Below, piece after piece: positions 25,050-34,155 of a DNA stretch of 64,000 bases (within the stretch, counting starts at the first letter, position 1; the number at the start of each line of letters is the position of its first letter). The notes beneath the pieces are model-generated. The model ran no database searches and was not told where the DNA came from. It saw nothing but the letters and a program-made list of their open reading frames with translations. The translations under genes were made by a program, and so were the position numbers. The stretch is from NCBI RefSeq assembly GCF_900102685.1, contig NZ_FMZA01000014.1, forward strand, positions 1 through 64,000, given 5' to 3'. The DNA is from Melghirimyces thermohalophilus (GTDB lineage: Bacteria > Bacillota > Bacilli > Thermoactinomycetales > DSM-45169).

Positions 25050-26719
25050 CGGTCATCCTCCTTTCCCTTCTTCGATTTGGAGACGGATTGCTCGGATTGA
25101 CGCGGGGAGAGCGGGTTATGCGGAGACTCGTTTAACTTCTCCTGCACCTGGTCCCCTACCCGGTCCGGATTGAGCGGGTACAGATCCTGGGGCCGCTTGG
25201 TATGGAGCCAATAGGGAGCCCGGATTATCGCATCCTTCATCCCTTCCCAATTTCCCGGGATCAGCGGGCTGAGGTAGGGTTCTCCGAAAGATTTCAGGGA
25301 CAATAGGTGATTGGTGATCAGAATCAGCCCGATCATCACCCCGTACAGCCCGAAAATCCCCGAGAGGATTAAAAGCGGAAAACGCACTATGCGCAAGGCG
25401 AGGGCGGCGTTGTAAGCTGGCGTCGCGAAGGAGCCGATGGTGGTTAGAGCGATGGCCACGACGGTGATCGGGCTGGCAAAACCGGCGTTGACTGCCGCCT
25501 CCCCGATGATCAGAACCCCGACGATAGACAGCGCCCCTCCGACAATAGAGGGCATGCGGATGGTCGCCTCCCGCAGAACCTCCATGGCGATTTCGATAAA
25601 CAGTACCTCCACCACCGCGGGGAAGGGAACCCCAGCCCGTGCCCCCGCCGCCGCCACCGCAAATTCCGTCGGAATCAGTTCCGGATTGAAGGAGATGACC
25701 GCCACATACAGAGACGGGAAGATGAGCGAAAAGATCAAGGCGACCAGCCGGATCATCCGGAAAAAGCTGCCGCTGGTAAATCGCTCGGTGTAATCATCGA
25801 CGGTTTGGTAGAACTGGGAAAATACCGCCGGTACGATCAACACCATGGGGGACCCGTCTATAATAAGCGCCACCCGCCCCTCCATCAGGGCAGAAGCGGT
25901 TTTGTCCGGGCGTTCGGTGCTTTGGGCCTGGGGAAACACCGTAAGGTGGTGATCCTGGATATATTGCTCGATCTGCCCCGTCTCATAGATGTTATCCTGG
26001 TCGATTTTCTGTAACCGGCGGATCACTTCGTCCACCAAGGCGGGATTGGCGATCCCCTTGATGTAACAGACCGCAAGGGTGGCCTTGGTGACTCGCCCCA
26101 CCTCCATTTTTTTCACCCGAAAGTCCGGGCTGGGCAGGCGATAACGGAGCAGGGCGATGTTGGTTTTCAACAGCTCGATAAACCCTTCCCGGGGCCCTCG
26201 CACCACCCGCTCTGTTTCTGGATCCGTCACACTGCGCGCTTCCACATTGCGGGTGTCGATCACCAACGCTTCTTTGATCCCATCGATAATGATGGCGCTC
26301 TCTCCGCGCAGAACAGCATTCAACATTTTGTTGAAACTGTTCTCAATCTTGGCATCGGCGTGGAAAAGGGTGTCGTTGTAAAGAACATCCCGCAGTTGAT
26401 CCTTGCGAATCTTTTCCCCTTGCAGGTGAAAGGGTTTGTACATGGTCGGCTTCAGGATATCCTCGTTGATCGATGTCTGTTTAATAATGTTGGAGAAATA
26501 GATGAGAATAGCAGGATAATCGCCAAACACGTGAAAACGGCGGATCACCAGGTCGTCGTTCTCCCCGATCATATTCAGGATCTGTTCGATGGTTTTTTTC
26601 AAATCCCCGGAGAGATGAATATCCCGTCGTTCCAGTTCTTTGCTGGGTATGTAATAGGGAGACGAGTTGGATTGCTTTCTCTTTTTGACTTTCCCAAACC
26701 AACGTTGAAAGATTGACAT
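25046..26719 (-). CDS. GerA-family germination receptor A subunit
   Basis: A 557-residue protein. The N-terminal cytosolic part (about residues 1-280) contains ENDDLVIRRFHVFG and EGRVALIIDGSPMVLIVPAVF, both typical of GerA-family proteins. The C-terminal half has four to five membrane segments with PFPAVVEVLFIEIAMEVLREA, the family's most conserved block. In A subunits this part forms the oligomeric ion channel that opens on germinant binding. The ATG at 26719 is set by GAGGAG; the frame extends upstream but has no such site. It heads the locus, and sigma-G control is expected although I see no certain sigma-G promoter. Confidence 0.95.
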   Translation of the reverse strand: MSIFQRWFGKVKKRKQSNSSPYYIPSKELERRDIHLSGDLKKTIEQILNMIGENDDLVIRRFHVFGDYPAILIYFSNIIKQTSINEDILKPTMYKPFHLQGEKIRKDQLRDVLYNDTLFHADAKIENSFNKMLNAVLRGESAIIIDGIKEALVIDTRNVEARSVTDPETERVVRGPREGFIELLKTNIALLRYRLPSPDFRVKKMEVGRVTKATLAVCYIKGIANPALVDEVIRRLQKIDQDNIYETGQIEQYIQDHHLTVFPQAQSTERPDKTASALMEGRVALIIDGSPMVLIVPAVFSQFYQTVDDYTERFTSGSFFRMIRLVALIFSLIFPSLYVAVISFNPELIPTEFAVAAAGARAGVPFPAVVEVLFIEIAMEVLREATIRMPSIVGGALSIVGVLIIGEAAVNAGFASPITVVAIALTTIGSFATPAYNAALALRIVRFPLLILSGIFGLYGVMIGLILITNHLLSLKSFGEPYLSPLIPGNWEGMKDAIIRAPYWLHTKRPQDLYPLNPDRVGDQVQEKLNESPHNPLSPRQSEQSVSKSKKGKEDDR

Positions 26720-26789
26720 AATCGGCTCCTCATAACTTTTCCTCCTATCCTTTGAGCAAGGCCCCCTGTTTATACATGGGTGGACCCCA

Positions 26790-26822
26790 TAAAAAAAACC
26801 CCGCCATAACAGCAGGGGCCGG
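26790..26822 (-). terminator. Terminator of the glycerate kinase-GntP operon
   Basis: On the minus strand GGCCCCTGC..GCGGGG forms the stem with eight T after it. It separates this operon from the germination locus. Confidence 0.75.
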
Positions 26823-26926
26823 ATATGCCTCAGTCCATGAGAATAAAAAGAATATCGCATCGCTGTAAAAAGAAAGGGAAAGATCCATCCCCATTTCAAT
26901 AGATCCCACAGGAAATCAACCTTTCT

Positions 26927-28273
26927 TCACACCAGGAGCGCCCATAGGATTAGGGTCATAACCAAGGCGGTCACTCCCTGGAGCAGGGTGGCGGCGGTGT
27001 GGGCTTTGTAGGCTTGGGCCACCTTCATACCGCTGAACTGGGTGACGACCCAAAAATAGCTATCATTGACATGGCTGACCGTCATCGCCCCGGCACCGAT
27101 CGCCATCACAACCAGAGCGAGGGGCAAGGCGCCGCTGATCCCCACTTCCGACAGCATCGGCGCAATCAGGGCGGAGGTGATCACCAAGGACGCCGTGGAA
27201 GATCCTTGAGCGGTTTTTAGCGCTGCCGCGATAGCGAAGGGAATCAGTACAAAAAGCAGCCCGCTGAAGGCGCCTCCTTGAGCTACTCCCTTGATCAAAT
27301 CGGCGACCGGCGTCGCCTGAATCACGGATCCGAAGGCGCCCCCGGCACCGGTAATCAACAGGATCGGGGCGGCGTCGATGATGGCCTCACCCACCCAGCC
27401 GGTCAAACGTTCCTCATCCCATTTCGGCAACAGGAAAAAAGCGGTCAACACTCCGATCAACAGAGCGACCACCGGCGACCCCAAAAACAAGAGCCCATCG
27501 GCCAGCGCCCCCTCCCACTGGAGAAAGCTGACCACGGACCCCTGGGCGATCAGGAGAATCGGTATCAGGATAGGAGCGAAGGACATGGCAGTGGAAGGCA
27601 TTTCCCCCCAAGCCATGTCATCCACCTCTCCCTCTTCTTCCCCTTGGATATGGATGCGACAGGCCACTCGAGTTGCCCACAGGTAACCCACCCAAACCGT
27701 CGGTACGGCGACGATCAGTCCGACCCATATCACCGTACCAAGATAGCCGCTGGCGCCGATATTGCCGGCGGCAGCGATCGGACCCGGGGTGGGCGGAATC
27801 AGTGTGTGGGTAGCGAAGAGACCCGTCGCCAAGGCGATCGCCATGGAGGCGAGGGGCACCTTCGCCCGCTTCGCCAGGGATTTTTTCAGACTGGACAAGA
27901 TCACATATCCCGAATCGCAAAAGACCGGGACGCTCACGATGGAACCGATCAGGGACATCGCCAGTTGCGGCCTTTTCTCCCCTACTCGGCGCAACACGAC
28001 TTCCGCCATCCTGAGGGCGGCCCCCGATTTTTCCAAGATGTGTCCGATGACGGTGCCGGCCACGATCACCAAGCCGATGCTTCCCATCAGCTCACCGAAG
28101 CCTTCATTGATGGTTTTCACCACTTCCGGAAGCGGCATCCCGGCGAACATGCCCAAGCCGAAGGCGGCAAAAAGCAGGCTGAAAAAGGGATGCAACCGCC
28201 ATTTAGCTGTCGCGATCACCACAAAACCGATTGACAGCAACAAGACAAGGATCAGTAACGGTCCGTGAAGCAT
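26927..28273 (-). CDS. GntP-family gluconate/organic acid permease
   Basis: A 448-residue carrier with about 12-14 membrane segments. GSIGLVIVAGTVIGHILEKSGAALRMAE, THTLIPPTPGPIAAAGNIGA and VSHVNDSYFWVVTQFSGM are strongly conserved in GntP. The family moves gluconate, related sugar acids or D-glycerate with protons. Its operon partner 20 bp upstream is glycerate kinase, so D-glycerate or a precursor sugar acid is the likely substrate. ATG at 28273 has GGGGGA before it. Confidence 0.88.
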   Translation of the reverse strand: MLHGPLLILVLLLSIGFVVIATAKWRLHPFFSLLFAAFGLGMFAGMPLPEVVKTINEGFGELMGSIGLVIVAGTVIGHILEKSGAALRMAEVVLRRVGEKRPQLAMSLIGSIVSVPVFCDSGYVILSSLKKSLAKRAKVPLASMAIALATGLFATHTLIPPTPGPIAAAGNIGASGYLGTVIWVGLIVAVPTVWVGYLWATRVACRIHIQGEEEGEVDDMAWGEMPSTAMSFAPILIPILLIAQGSVVSFLQWEGALADGLLFLGSPVVALLIGVLTAFFLLPKWDEERLTGWVGEAIIDAAPILLITGAGGAFGSVIQATPVADLIKGVAQGGAFSGLLFVLIPFAIAAALKTAQGSSTASLVITSALIAPMLSEVGISGALPLALVVMAIGAGAMTVSHVNDSYFWVVTQFSGMKVAQAYKAHTAATLLQGVTALVMTLILWALLV

Positions 28274-28293
28274 CCGTCTTCCCCCATTTCTTC

Positions 28294-29430
28294 TCAGTTG
28301 TTGGACCTTGATGCTTGGAGCAGCCGGGCCCAATCTCGAGCCGCTTGGTACAAGAGCGGTTCCGCCTCACGCATCGCCTCCTGTACCGACATCGGCCGGC
28401 ACAGGATCGATTGCAGGCTGACAAAGGGGTCATAAAGCGAGTCCACTCCCTCGCCTAGACTCCCGGAAATCAGGACAGGTTTAGCACCGTGCTTTTGGGC
28501 CAATTGAGCCACATACATCGGTACCTTTCCATAGCCGGTTTGAAAATCGGTTTGCCCCTCACCGGTGATGACCCAGTCCGCCTCGCGAATGACTTCCTCC
28601 AGTCCGGAAGCGTCAGCGACGATCTGCGCGCCGTTTTGAATCCGACCGCCCAGAACCAGCAAACCGAAGCCCAGCCCACCAGCCGCCCCCGCTCCGGGTT
28701 GATCCTTGAGGGAACGCCCCAGACACTCTTCTATCAACCGAGCATAGTGGTCCAGGCCTCGGTCCAGTTCCTGCACCTGTTCCGCCGTTGCCCCTTTTTG
28801 CGGGCCGAAGACCGCCGAACTTCCCTGTTCCCCGCAGAGGGGATTGGTCACATCGCTGGCTGCGAGCAAGGTAACTTCGGACAATCGCGGATCGAGAGAA
28901 TCGAGCCGCACCTGATCGATCAACTTCAACCTGCCGCCAACCGGCGCCACCGGCCGACCTGAAGAGTCCTCAAAGACAGCGCCTAAGGCTTGCAACATGC
29001 CCATCCCGCCGTCATTGGTCGCACTGCCGCCCAATCCGACGATCAACCGCCGGTAACCGGCATCCAGGGCATGCCGGATCGCTTCCCCCACCCCGCGGCT
29101 GGAAGTGTAAAGCGGGTTTCGTTCCTCTTCGTGTACCATGGTCAACCCGGCAGTGTTCGCCGTTTCGATCACCGCTGTCTGTCGGTCGCCCAGCACCCCA
29201 TAACAGGTGCGAACCCTCTTCAGTAAAGGACCTTGCACCTCCACCTCCACCGTTTTCCCTCCGGTAGCGAAGACAAGAGCTTCCAGGGTGCCTTCCCCGC
29301 CGTCAGCCATCGGTACAACAGATGCCTCCAGCCCCTCCATCTCCGAGGAAAGCGCTCGCAAAATGATCGTGCCTGCCTCTTTCGCCGACAAACTCCCCTT
29401 AAAGGAATCCGGCGCAATCACGATTTTCAT
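28294..29430 (-). CDS. glxK: Glycerate 2-kinase (GarK/GlxK type)
   Basis: A 378-residue class-I glycerate kinase that phosphorylates D-glycerate to 2-phosphoglycerate and so feeds glycolysis. MKIVIAPDSFKGSLSA, PMADGGEGTLEAL, GVGEAIRHALDAGYRRLIVGLGGSATNDGGMGML and DWVITGEGQTDFQT are the family signatures. GAGGG lies before ATG. It is followed closely by the GntP permease, so the pair forms an uptake-and-activation unit for glycerate. Confidence 0.95.
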   Translation of the reverse strand: MKIVIAPDSFKGSLSAKEAGTIILRALSSEMEGLEASVVPMADGGEGTLEALVFATGGKTVEVEVQGPLLKRVRTCYGVLGDRQTAVIETANTAGLTMVHEEERNPLYTSSRGVGEAIRHALDAGYRRLIVGLGGSATNDGGMGMLQALGAVFEDSSGRPVAPVGGRLKLIDQVRLDSLDPRLSEVTLLAASDVTNPLCGEQGSSAVFGPQKGATAEQVQELDRGLDHYARLIEECLGRSLKDQPGAGAAGGLGFGLLVLGGRIQNGAQIVADASGLEEVIREADWVITGEGQTDFQTGYGKVPMYVAQLAQKHGAKPVLISGSLGEGVDSLYDPFVSLQSILCRPMSVQEAMREAEPLLYQAARDWARLLQASRSNN

Positions 29431-29767
29431 GAATCAACCCTCTTTGCTGAATATTAAATATTTACGCAGGTCGGGGATCATCCGTATTCCACACGCAAAA
29501 TCCATCCCCTGACCCGCATCTTGTCCGCCATCCATATACTTAGCATAAAGCAAGACGGGCCACAAAAAAACATGCGACTTTAGAAAGCCGCATGGTAAAT
29601 GGATACCCTCTATCTAACTTCCATTTAAACAGATCATCCCTAGGGCGAATACGTTGACGAATTCTGTTTTTTCACTCATAAATCGATCATGTATTCTATC
29701 ATGTATTAAGAATAGCATACGCCTTCCAAGTACTTGGTCCATATGATGGGTCACCACTTCATTTCAT
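29431..29767. other. Intergenic region with short repeats
   Basis: No gene is visible. It holds a tandem pair ATCATGTATT (29686-29695 and 29698-29707) and a 12-bp perfect palindrome CCAAGTACTTGG (29726-29737). Either could be a regulator site, but the region lies between the 3' end of the catabolic operon and the promoter side of glxK. No clear sigma-A promoter for glxK was found. Confidence 0.4.
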
Positions 29768-29800
29768 AAAAAAAGAAGACGGGAGGTTACACTCCTCCCC
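29768..29800 (-). terminator. Terminator of the 4-hydroxyphenylacetate operon
   Basis: On the minus strand GGGAGG-agtgtaa-CCTCCC, then GTCTTCTTTTTTT, a few bases past the stop of the last gene. This is the only clear terminator below the symporter, so the genes up to 39.4 kb can be one transcript. Confidence 0.75.
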
Positions 29801-29803
29801 CAA

Positions 29804-31234
29804 TCAAATGGAAATCGAGAGATATTTGGTTTCTAAAAACTCCTCAATCCCGTGGCGGCCGCCCTCTCTGCCTAATCCACTTTCTTTAAACCCGCCGAAT
29901 GGGGCCTGTGGAGCAGAAGGAGCTCCGTCGTTCAGACCGATAATCCCGTATTCCAGTGATTCGCTGATTCGGATTGCCTTGCTGAGGTTTTCCGTAAACA
30001 CATAGGCCGCCAGTCCATAGGGAGTATGATTGGCCCGCTCAATCACTTCAGCTTCTTCCTTAAATGAGGCCACAGGTGCCAAGGGTCCAAAGGTCTCCTC
30101 ATTCATGCACAGCATGTCATCCGTCGCACCGGAGATAACGGTGGGCACAAAATAATGTCCTCGTTCCGAATCGTGAATGTTACCGCCGACGGAAACCCGT
30201 CCCCCTTTGTTCTTGGCATCTTCCACATGATCCTGAACTTTCCTTAAGGCTTGCTGATCGATGAGCGGTCCAATCTCGGTCCCCTCTGACAATCCATCAC
30301 CGATCCGCAAGCGGGCGACAGCGGCTGAGAGTTTTTCCGTAAAGGTTTGCACCACTGATTCCTGTACATATATCCGATTGGCACAGATACAAGTCTGTCC
30401 CGCATTACGGAATTTGGAGGCGATCACCCCTGCAACAGCTTTGTCCAGATCCGCATCGTCCATCACGATAAACGGTGCGTGGCCCCCCAGCTCCAGGGAG
30501 ATCTTTTTCACGGTGTCCGCCGCCCCCCGCATGAGCAGTTTACCCACTTCCGTCGACCCGGTAAAAGTCAGTTTTCGCACCCGTTCATCCTTCAGCCACG
30601 CTTCACCGATGGGGCCCGAACGGCCTGTCACCACATTAATGACCCCTTTTGGAATGCCTGCTTTTTCCGCGAGCTCAGCTAGTTTCAGAGCGGTGAGCGG
30701 CGTCTGGGTCGCCGGTTTAATCACCACGGTACACCCTGCGGCAAGGGCGGGAGCCACTTTCCGTGTGATCATCGCAGCGGGAAAGTTCCACGGTGTGATC
30801 GCAGCCACCACGCCGACGGGTTGCTTCTGTACCAGGATGCGCTTATTGGGATGAGATGCGGGAATCGTTTCTCCGTAGATCCGCTTCCCCTCTTCCGCAT
30901 ACCAGGAGATAAAACCGTTGGCGTAATCCACCTCCCCGATCGCCTCTTTTAACGGCTTTCCTTGTTCCTGTGTCATCAGTTCCCCGATCGCTTCCCTCTT
31001 CTCATCAATCAGCCGGTGCCATGTGGACAAAAAGCGGCTGCGCTCGTCCGCCGTTTTCTTGGACCAGGTTGGAAAGGCCCGGTAGGCGGCATCCACCGCC
31101 CGTTTGGCCTCCTTTTCTCCCCCTTTCGGCACCGATGCGATCCCCTCATCAGTCGCCGGGTTGACAACCTGGATTCGATCCAGCTCTTGGCCTGTCCACT
31201 GACCATCGATATACATCTCGTAAACTGGCTGCAT
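29804..31234 (-). CDS. gabD: NAD(P)-dependent succinate-semialdehyde dehydrogenase
   Basis: A 476-residue aldehyde dehydrogenase. The catalytic Glu lies in LELGGHAPFIV and the nucleophilic Cys in NAGQTCICANR; the QTC-x-CANR form and the FGGFKESGLGREGG end are typical of GabD-type succinate-semialdehyde dehydrogenase. It fits the last step of the homoprotocatechuate route, turning succinate semialdehyde into succinate for the TCA cycle. The start at 31234 is chosen because GGAGGG lies seven bases before it; a nearer upstream ATG has none. Last gene of the operon. Confidence 0.9.
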   Translation of the reverse strand: MQPVYEMYIDGQWTGQELDRIQVVNPATDEGIASVPKGGEKEAKRAVDAAYRAFPTWSKKTADERSRFLSTWHRLIDEKREAIGELMTQEQGKPLKEAIGEVDYANGFISWYAEEGKRIYGETIPASHPNKRILVQKQPVGVVAAITPWNFPAAMITRKVAPALAAGCTVVIKPATQTPLTALKLAELAEKAGIPKGVINVVTGRSGPIGEAWLKDERVRKLTFTGSTEVGKLLMRGAADTVKKISLELGGHAPFIVMDDADLDKAVAGVIASKFRNAGQTCICANRIYVQESVVQTFTEKLSAAVARLRIGDGLSEGTEIGPLIDQQALRKVQDHVEDAKNKGGRVSVGGNIHDSERGHYFVPTVISGATDDMLCMNEETFGPLAPVASFKEEAEVIERANHTPYGLAAYVFTENLSKAIRISESLEYGIIGLNDGAPSAPQAPFGGFKESGLGREGGRHGIEEFLETKYLSISI

Positions 31235-31248
31235 CCTCCGTCCCTCCA

Positions 31249-31632
31249 TTATTTTTTGAAACGGACATGGATATTGTTCCGCTTATAAGTGGCCTCGGGG
31301 AATTCGTACAGTTCCATCGACAGAGCCAAGTAACGCATGTTGAAAAGATCGGCAAAATGCTCCTCCATTACAGTGAACAATTGATCACAGGCCTCTTTCT
31401 TTTCATCCGGTGAACGGCCGGAGCCGATTTTCAAGGTGGCATGGACGAAGGCATCGTCTTCCGCTCCGTCGGCGATGCGATAATCATGAAGCTCGATCGC
31501 TCTGGAACGGATACCGCCGACCGGAAACAGATCACTTCGGGAAATCAGGACATCATGCACCTTCTTCAAAAGTCCGGCGATATCCGCCTCATCCTTGATA
31601 TTATCCGTATACTCAACGATGAAATGAGGCAT
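31249..31632 (-). CDS. hpaF: 5-carboxymethyl-2-hydroxymuconate Delta-isomerase
   Basis: A 127-residue enzyme of the tautomerase superfamily. It begins MPHFIVEYTDN, giving the catalytic N-terminal Pro after Met removal. Length and the C-terminal EEHFADLFNMRYLALSMELYEF match CHMI. It isomerises 5-carboxymethyl-2-hydroxymuconate to 5-oxopent-3-ene-1,2,5-tricarboxylate in 4-hydroxyphenylacetate breakdown. AAGGAGGG precedes ATG. It follows the two FAH genes in pathway order. Confidence 0.93.
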   Translation of the reverse strand: MPHFIVEYTDNIKDEADIAGLLKKVHDVLISRSDLFPVGGIRSRAIELHDYRIADGAEDDAFVHATLKIGSGRSPDEKKEACDQLFTVMEEHFADLFNMRYLALSMELYEFPEATYKRNNIHVRFKK

Positions 31633-31652
31633 CCTTTCCCTCCTTGCGACTT

Positions 31653-32417
31653 TTAAGCCCGTATTGAAAAGTGTTCATCGCCCACGATGGTGTTGACCAA
31701 CCGTCCGATGCCTTCGATTTCGGTCACCACTTCATCTCCGACCGCCGTATCCACCGACCCCTTCGGCGTTCCGGTCAAAATCATATCCCCCGGGTTAAGC
31801 GTCATAAAACGGCTCAGGTACTCGATCAAGCGAGGAATACTGAAAATCATATCGCTCGTCGTCCCTTCCTGGGTCAACTCCCCGTTGACATAGGTGCGCA
31901 AGGTGAGCTTCATCGGGTCGGGTACCTCTTTAGCATCGACCAGCCACGGACCGATCGGCGTGCAGGCGTCACGGTTTTTTACTCTTAAATTGGGGCGGTA
32001 ATAGTTTTCAAGGTAATCTCGGATAGCATAATCGTTGGCCACCGTATATCCGGCCACATAGTCATACGCATCTTTCTCTTTCACATTCCTGGCGGTACGG
32101 CCCATGACGACAACCAATTCACATTCATAATGCATAAAGGTGACATCGGCTGGACGACGGGTCTGGGCGCGGTGTCCCACAAAGGTGTTGGGGCCCTTCA
32201 AAAAGACAAGCGGCTCCTTAGGTGCGTTGAAGGAAAGCTCCTTGGCGTGATCCGCATAATTTAAACCCAGGGCAAATGCAGTGCGCGGCTCAACCGGAGG
32301 CAACCAGACCACCTCATGCTCCTCCACAAAACGACCGTCATCCAGTTGGATGCTGCCATTCACATCGAAAGCGTCATGGATTGCTCCTCCAAAGGCGACA
32401 CGCGCTTTTTTCATCAT
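31653..32417 (-). CDS. Fumarylacetoacetate hydrolase-family enzyme, HpaG C-terminal-type half
   Basis: A 254-residue FAH-family protein. GLNYADHAKELSFNAPKEPLVFLKGPNTFVG, YECELVVVMG and TPIGPWLVDAKEVPDP are typical of the isomerase/decarboxylase HpaG (HpcE). The metal-binding Glu/Glu/Asp set of the fold is expected in YECELVVV and AGYTVANDYAIRD. In E. coli, HpaG is one chain of two FAH domains that decarboxylates 5-oxopent-3-ene-1,2,5-tricarboxylate and isomerises the product. Here the domains are two genes overlapping by ATGA. Which half does which step cannot be read off with certainty. Confidence 0.88.
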   Translation of the reverse strand: MMKKARVAFGGAIHDAFDVNGSIQLDDGRFVEEHEVVWLPPVEPRTAFALGLNYADHAKELSFNAPKEPLVFLKGPNTFVGHRAQTRRPADVTFMHYECELVVVMGRTARNVKEKDAYDYVAGYTVANDYAIRDYLENYYRPNLRVKNRDACTPIGPWLVDAKEVPDPMKLTLRTYVNGELTQEGTTSDMIFSIPRLIEYLSRFMTLNPGDMILTGTPKGSVDTAVGDEVVTEIEGIGRLVNTIVGDEHFSIRA

Positions 32418-33205
32418 GCACCCCCTCCCGGCACCCCATCCATCGCATTCACAATGGGATTTTCCAGGATGCCCACCTGATCGATTTCAATCCGGATCCG
32501 GTCATCCACCCTCACCAGCGGAGCGCCTTCCGGCACGCCAACCAACAACGCATCCCCTGGGTTGAGTGTCATAAACTCCGTCACATCGGCGAGCAAGCGT
32601 GCCACCGAGCGAATCAGGTTAGTGGTTGAATTCTCCTGGCGAAGCTCCCCGTTTACATAGACGCGCACGCCCAATGCATCCGGATCCACTACGGCATCAC
32701 ACTGGATCACCCATGGGCCGATCGGGCAAAAACCGTCACGGGCCTTTTGCTTGACCGCCGGACGATGGAGACGGTCATGGGGGATACTTACATCGTTGAC
32801 CACTGTGTACCCCGCAACATAATCCAGGGCATCCGCCTCCTTCACTCGGGTGGCCCTGCGACCGATGACGACCCCCAGAGACGCACCTACCTCCAGTTGG
32901 GAAACATCTTCGGGCAGAGGGATCGGCAGACCATGTCCTGACAATGTGTTTCGCGGTTTGATGTAGAGAACAGGGGCTTTTGGCGGCTCCTGATAAGGGG
33001 GCTCATGCACCGCTTCCCCCAGTTCCGCCAGTCCCCCTCTGTAATTTAACAATGTACCGTAGACCGTTCCTGAGACCGGGGCGCCCAAAGACAGCTTGTT
33101 GAGTTCATACCGGGTGCCTTTTGACACGATGATCCCCTCCGACGGATCGACCTCCGCTTCCTCGACGGAGGGCACCCGGTGGAATTTGATCTCTGCCTTG
33201 CTCAT
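32414..33205 (-). CDS. Fumarylacetoacetate hydrolase-family enzyme, HpaG N-terminal-type half
   Basis: A 263-residue FAH-family protein, partner of the gene just downstream. GAPVSGTVYGTLLNYRG near residue 45 resembles the N-terminal domain of HpaG, followed by KPRNTLSGHGLPIPLPEDVSQLEVGASLGVVIG, AGYTVVNDVSIPH and FCPIGPWVIQCDAVV. Note LEVGASLGVVIG in place of the usual E-x-E metal pair, as in the N-terminal domain of fused HpaG. ATG at 33205 is preferred over an upstream in-frame start. Confidence 0.85.
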   Translation of the reverse strand: MSKAEIKFHRVPSVEEAEVDPSEGIIVSKGTRYELNKLSLGAPVSGTVYGTLLNYRGGLAELGEAVHEPPYQEPPKAPVLYIKPRNTLSGHGLPIPLPEDVSQLEVGASLGVVIGRRATRVKEADALDYVAGYTVVNDVSIPHDRLHRPAVKQKARDGFCPIGPWVIQCDAVVDPDALGVRVYVNGELRQENSTTNLIRSVARLLADVTEFMTLNPGDALLVGVPEGAPLVRVDDRIRIEIDQVGILENPIVNAMDGVPGGGA

Positions 33206-33242
33206 GCCGCTCCACTCCTCCATAATCACCACGTTGTTATTT

Positions 33243-33713
33243 TCAGATGATCTGCTTGGCCAGGGATCCGTACTTGCCCGCAAAAAATGTGAGCGGATCC
33301 CCTTCTTTCAAACCGATATCGATCACTTCACCGACATATAAGGTGTGATCACCGATGGGATGGGAGCTGTAACCCTTGCAGACAATGGCGGCTAAGGCAT
33401 CCGGAATCACAGGTACACCCTCGATGAAGTCAAAATCGATCCCTTTCTCCGCTTGTTTTTGACCGGCAAAATGCTTGGAAATGTTCTGTTGCTCTTCGGA
33501 TAAAATGCTCACGGCAAATCGCTCCGATTCTCTCAACTTCTCATGCATTTGCGCTTTGTGATCGACAGAGACAGTGATCAATTTTGGATTCAGCGAAACG
33601 GACATAAAGGCATTGGCCGTCATTCCGTGCACTTCATCATCTATCTTTGTCGTAATTACGGTAACACCGGTTGTAAAACGGCCCATTGCGTTTCGAAAGA
33701 GTCGATCATCCAT
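33243..33713 (-). CDS. hpaC: 4-hydroxyphenylacetate 3-monooxygenase, flavin reductase component
   Basis: A 156-residue flavin reductase of the HpaC/RutF family. MGRFTTGVTVITTKIDDEVHGMTANAFMSVSLNPKLITVSVD is the typical flavin-binding N-terminus, and SHPIGDHTLYVGEVIDIG is the conserved His-containing block. It reduces FAD with NADH and passes it to HpaB. AGGAGGT lies before ATG. It follows hpaD after a 440-bp gap, unlike the tight spacing elsewhere in the operon. Confidence 0.93.
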   Translation of the reverse strand: MDDRLFRNAMGRFTTGVTVITTKIDDEVHGMTANAFMSVSLNPKLITVSVDHKAQMHEKLRESERFAVSILSEEQQNISKHFAGQKQAEKGIDFDFIEGVPVIPDALAAIVCKGYSSHPIGDHTLYVGEVIDIGLKEGDPLTFFAGKYGSLAKQII

Positions 33714-33897
33714 AAAGTTGAACCTCCTTTATCCATGGTTTTAAACCGAGACGGTCTGAATGGATGCTGCTGATGGATAGACGGGACACTGTTTCCTGTA
33801 CGGATCCGAATAAGATCAGTTCATCCTCTTGATCCGCAGAGGAGAAACAGTGTAAAATCCCGTGACTCACGTTACTTCCGTCGCTCACTTCCACCTG

Positions 33898-34077
33898 CTA
33901 TGAACCGGACTTGGGCATCACATATGGATCCCGAATCCGGATTTTGATGAAGCCGGCATCCATCTGTTGAACCCCTTCCATATCGATTCGATCATGGTCC
34001 CCCAAATCGTTGGGGACCTGATCCACTTTTCCGTTAGGAGGCGTTACCCATCGCTTGGTGACCAAAAGTAAAATCAA
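33898..34077 (-). CDS. Possible 59-residue protein or gene remnant between hpaD and hpaC
   Basis: I do not recognise it. From a TTG start it reads as a short hydrophobic start (ILLLVTKRWVTPP) then NGKVDQVPNDLGDHDRIDMEG and a beta-like end (GFIKIRIRDPYVMP). Codon choice looks like coding DNA, but a stop precedes the TTG closely and no good ribosome binding site is visible. An RNA hairpin (GGTCCCC/GGGGACC, 33996-34018) lies inside. It could be a small gene or the tail of a lost one. The rest of the 34.0-34.15 kb gap shows nothing recognisable. Confidence 0.35.
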   Translation of the reverse strand: MILLLVTKRWVTPPNGKVDQVPNDLGDHDRIDMEGVQQMDAGFIKIRIRDPYVMPKSGS

Positions 34078-34155
34078 AACCGACTACCCCACATGCCTGG
34101 CGTGAATACCCAGGATGTATTCGTTTACGAGGCTTTCAAGAGTCACAGCCGGTGA

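Noticed and set aside
27278-28234. 318-codon plus-strand frame opposite the GntP permease
   Set aside because: Gln/His/Arg/Gly-rich antisense translation; the minus strand encodes a clear transporter.
33706-33894. 62-codon minus-strand frame overlapping the hpaC start
   Set aside because: It covers the hpaC ribosome binding site and start in another register and shows no features.
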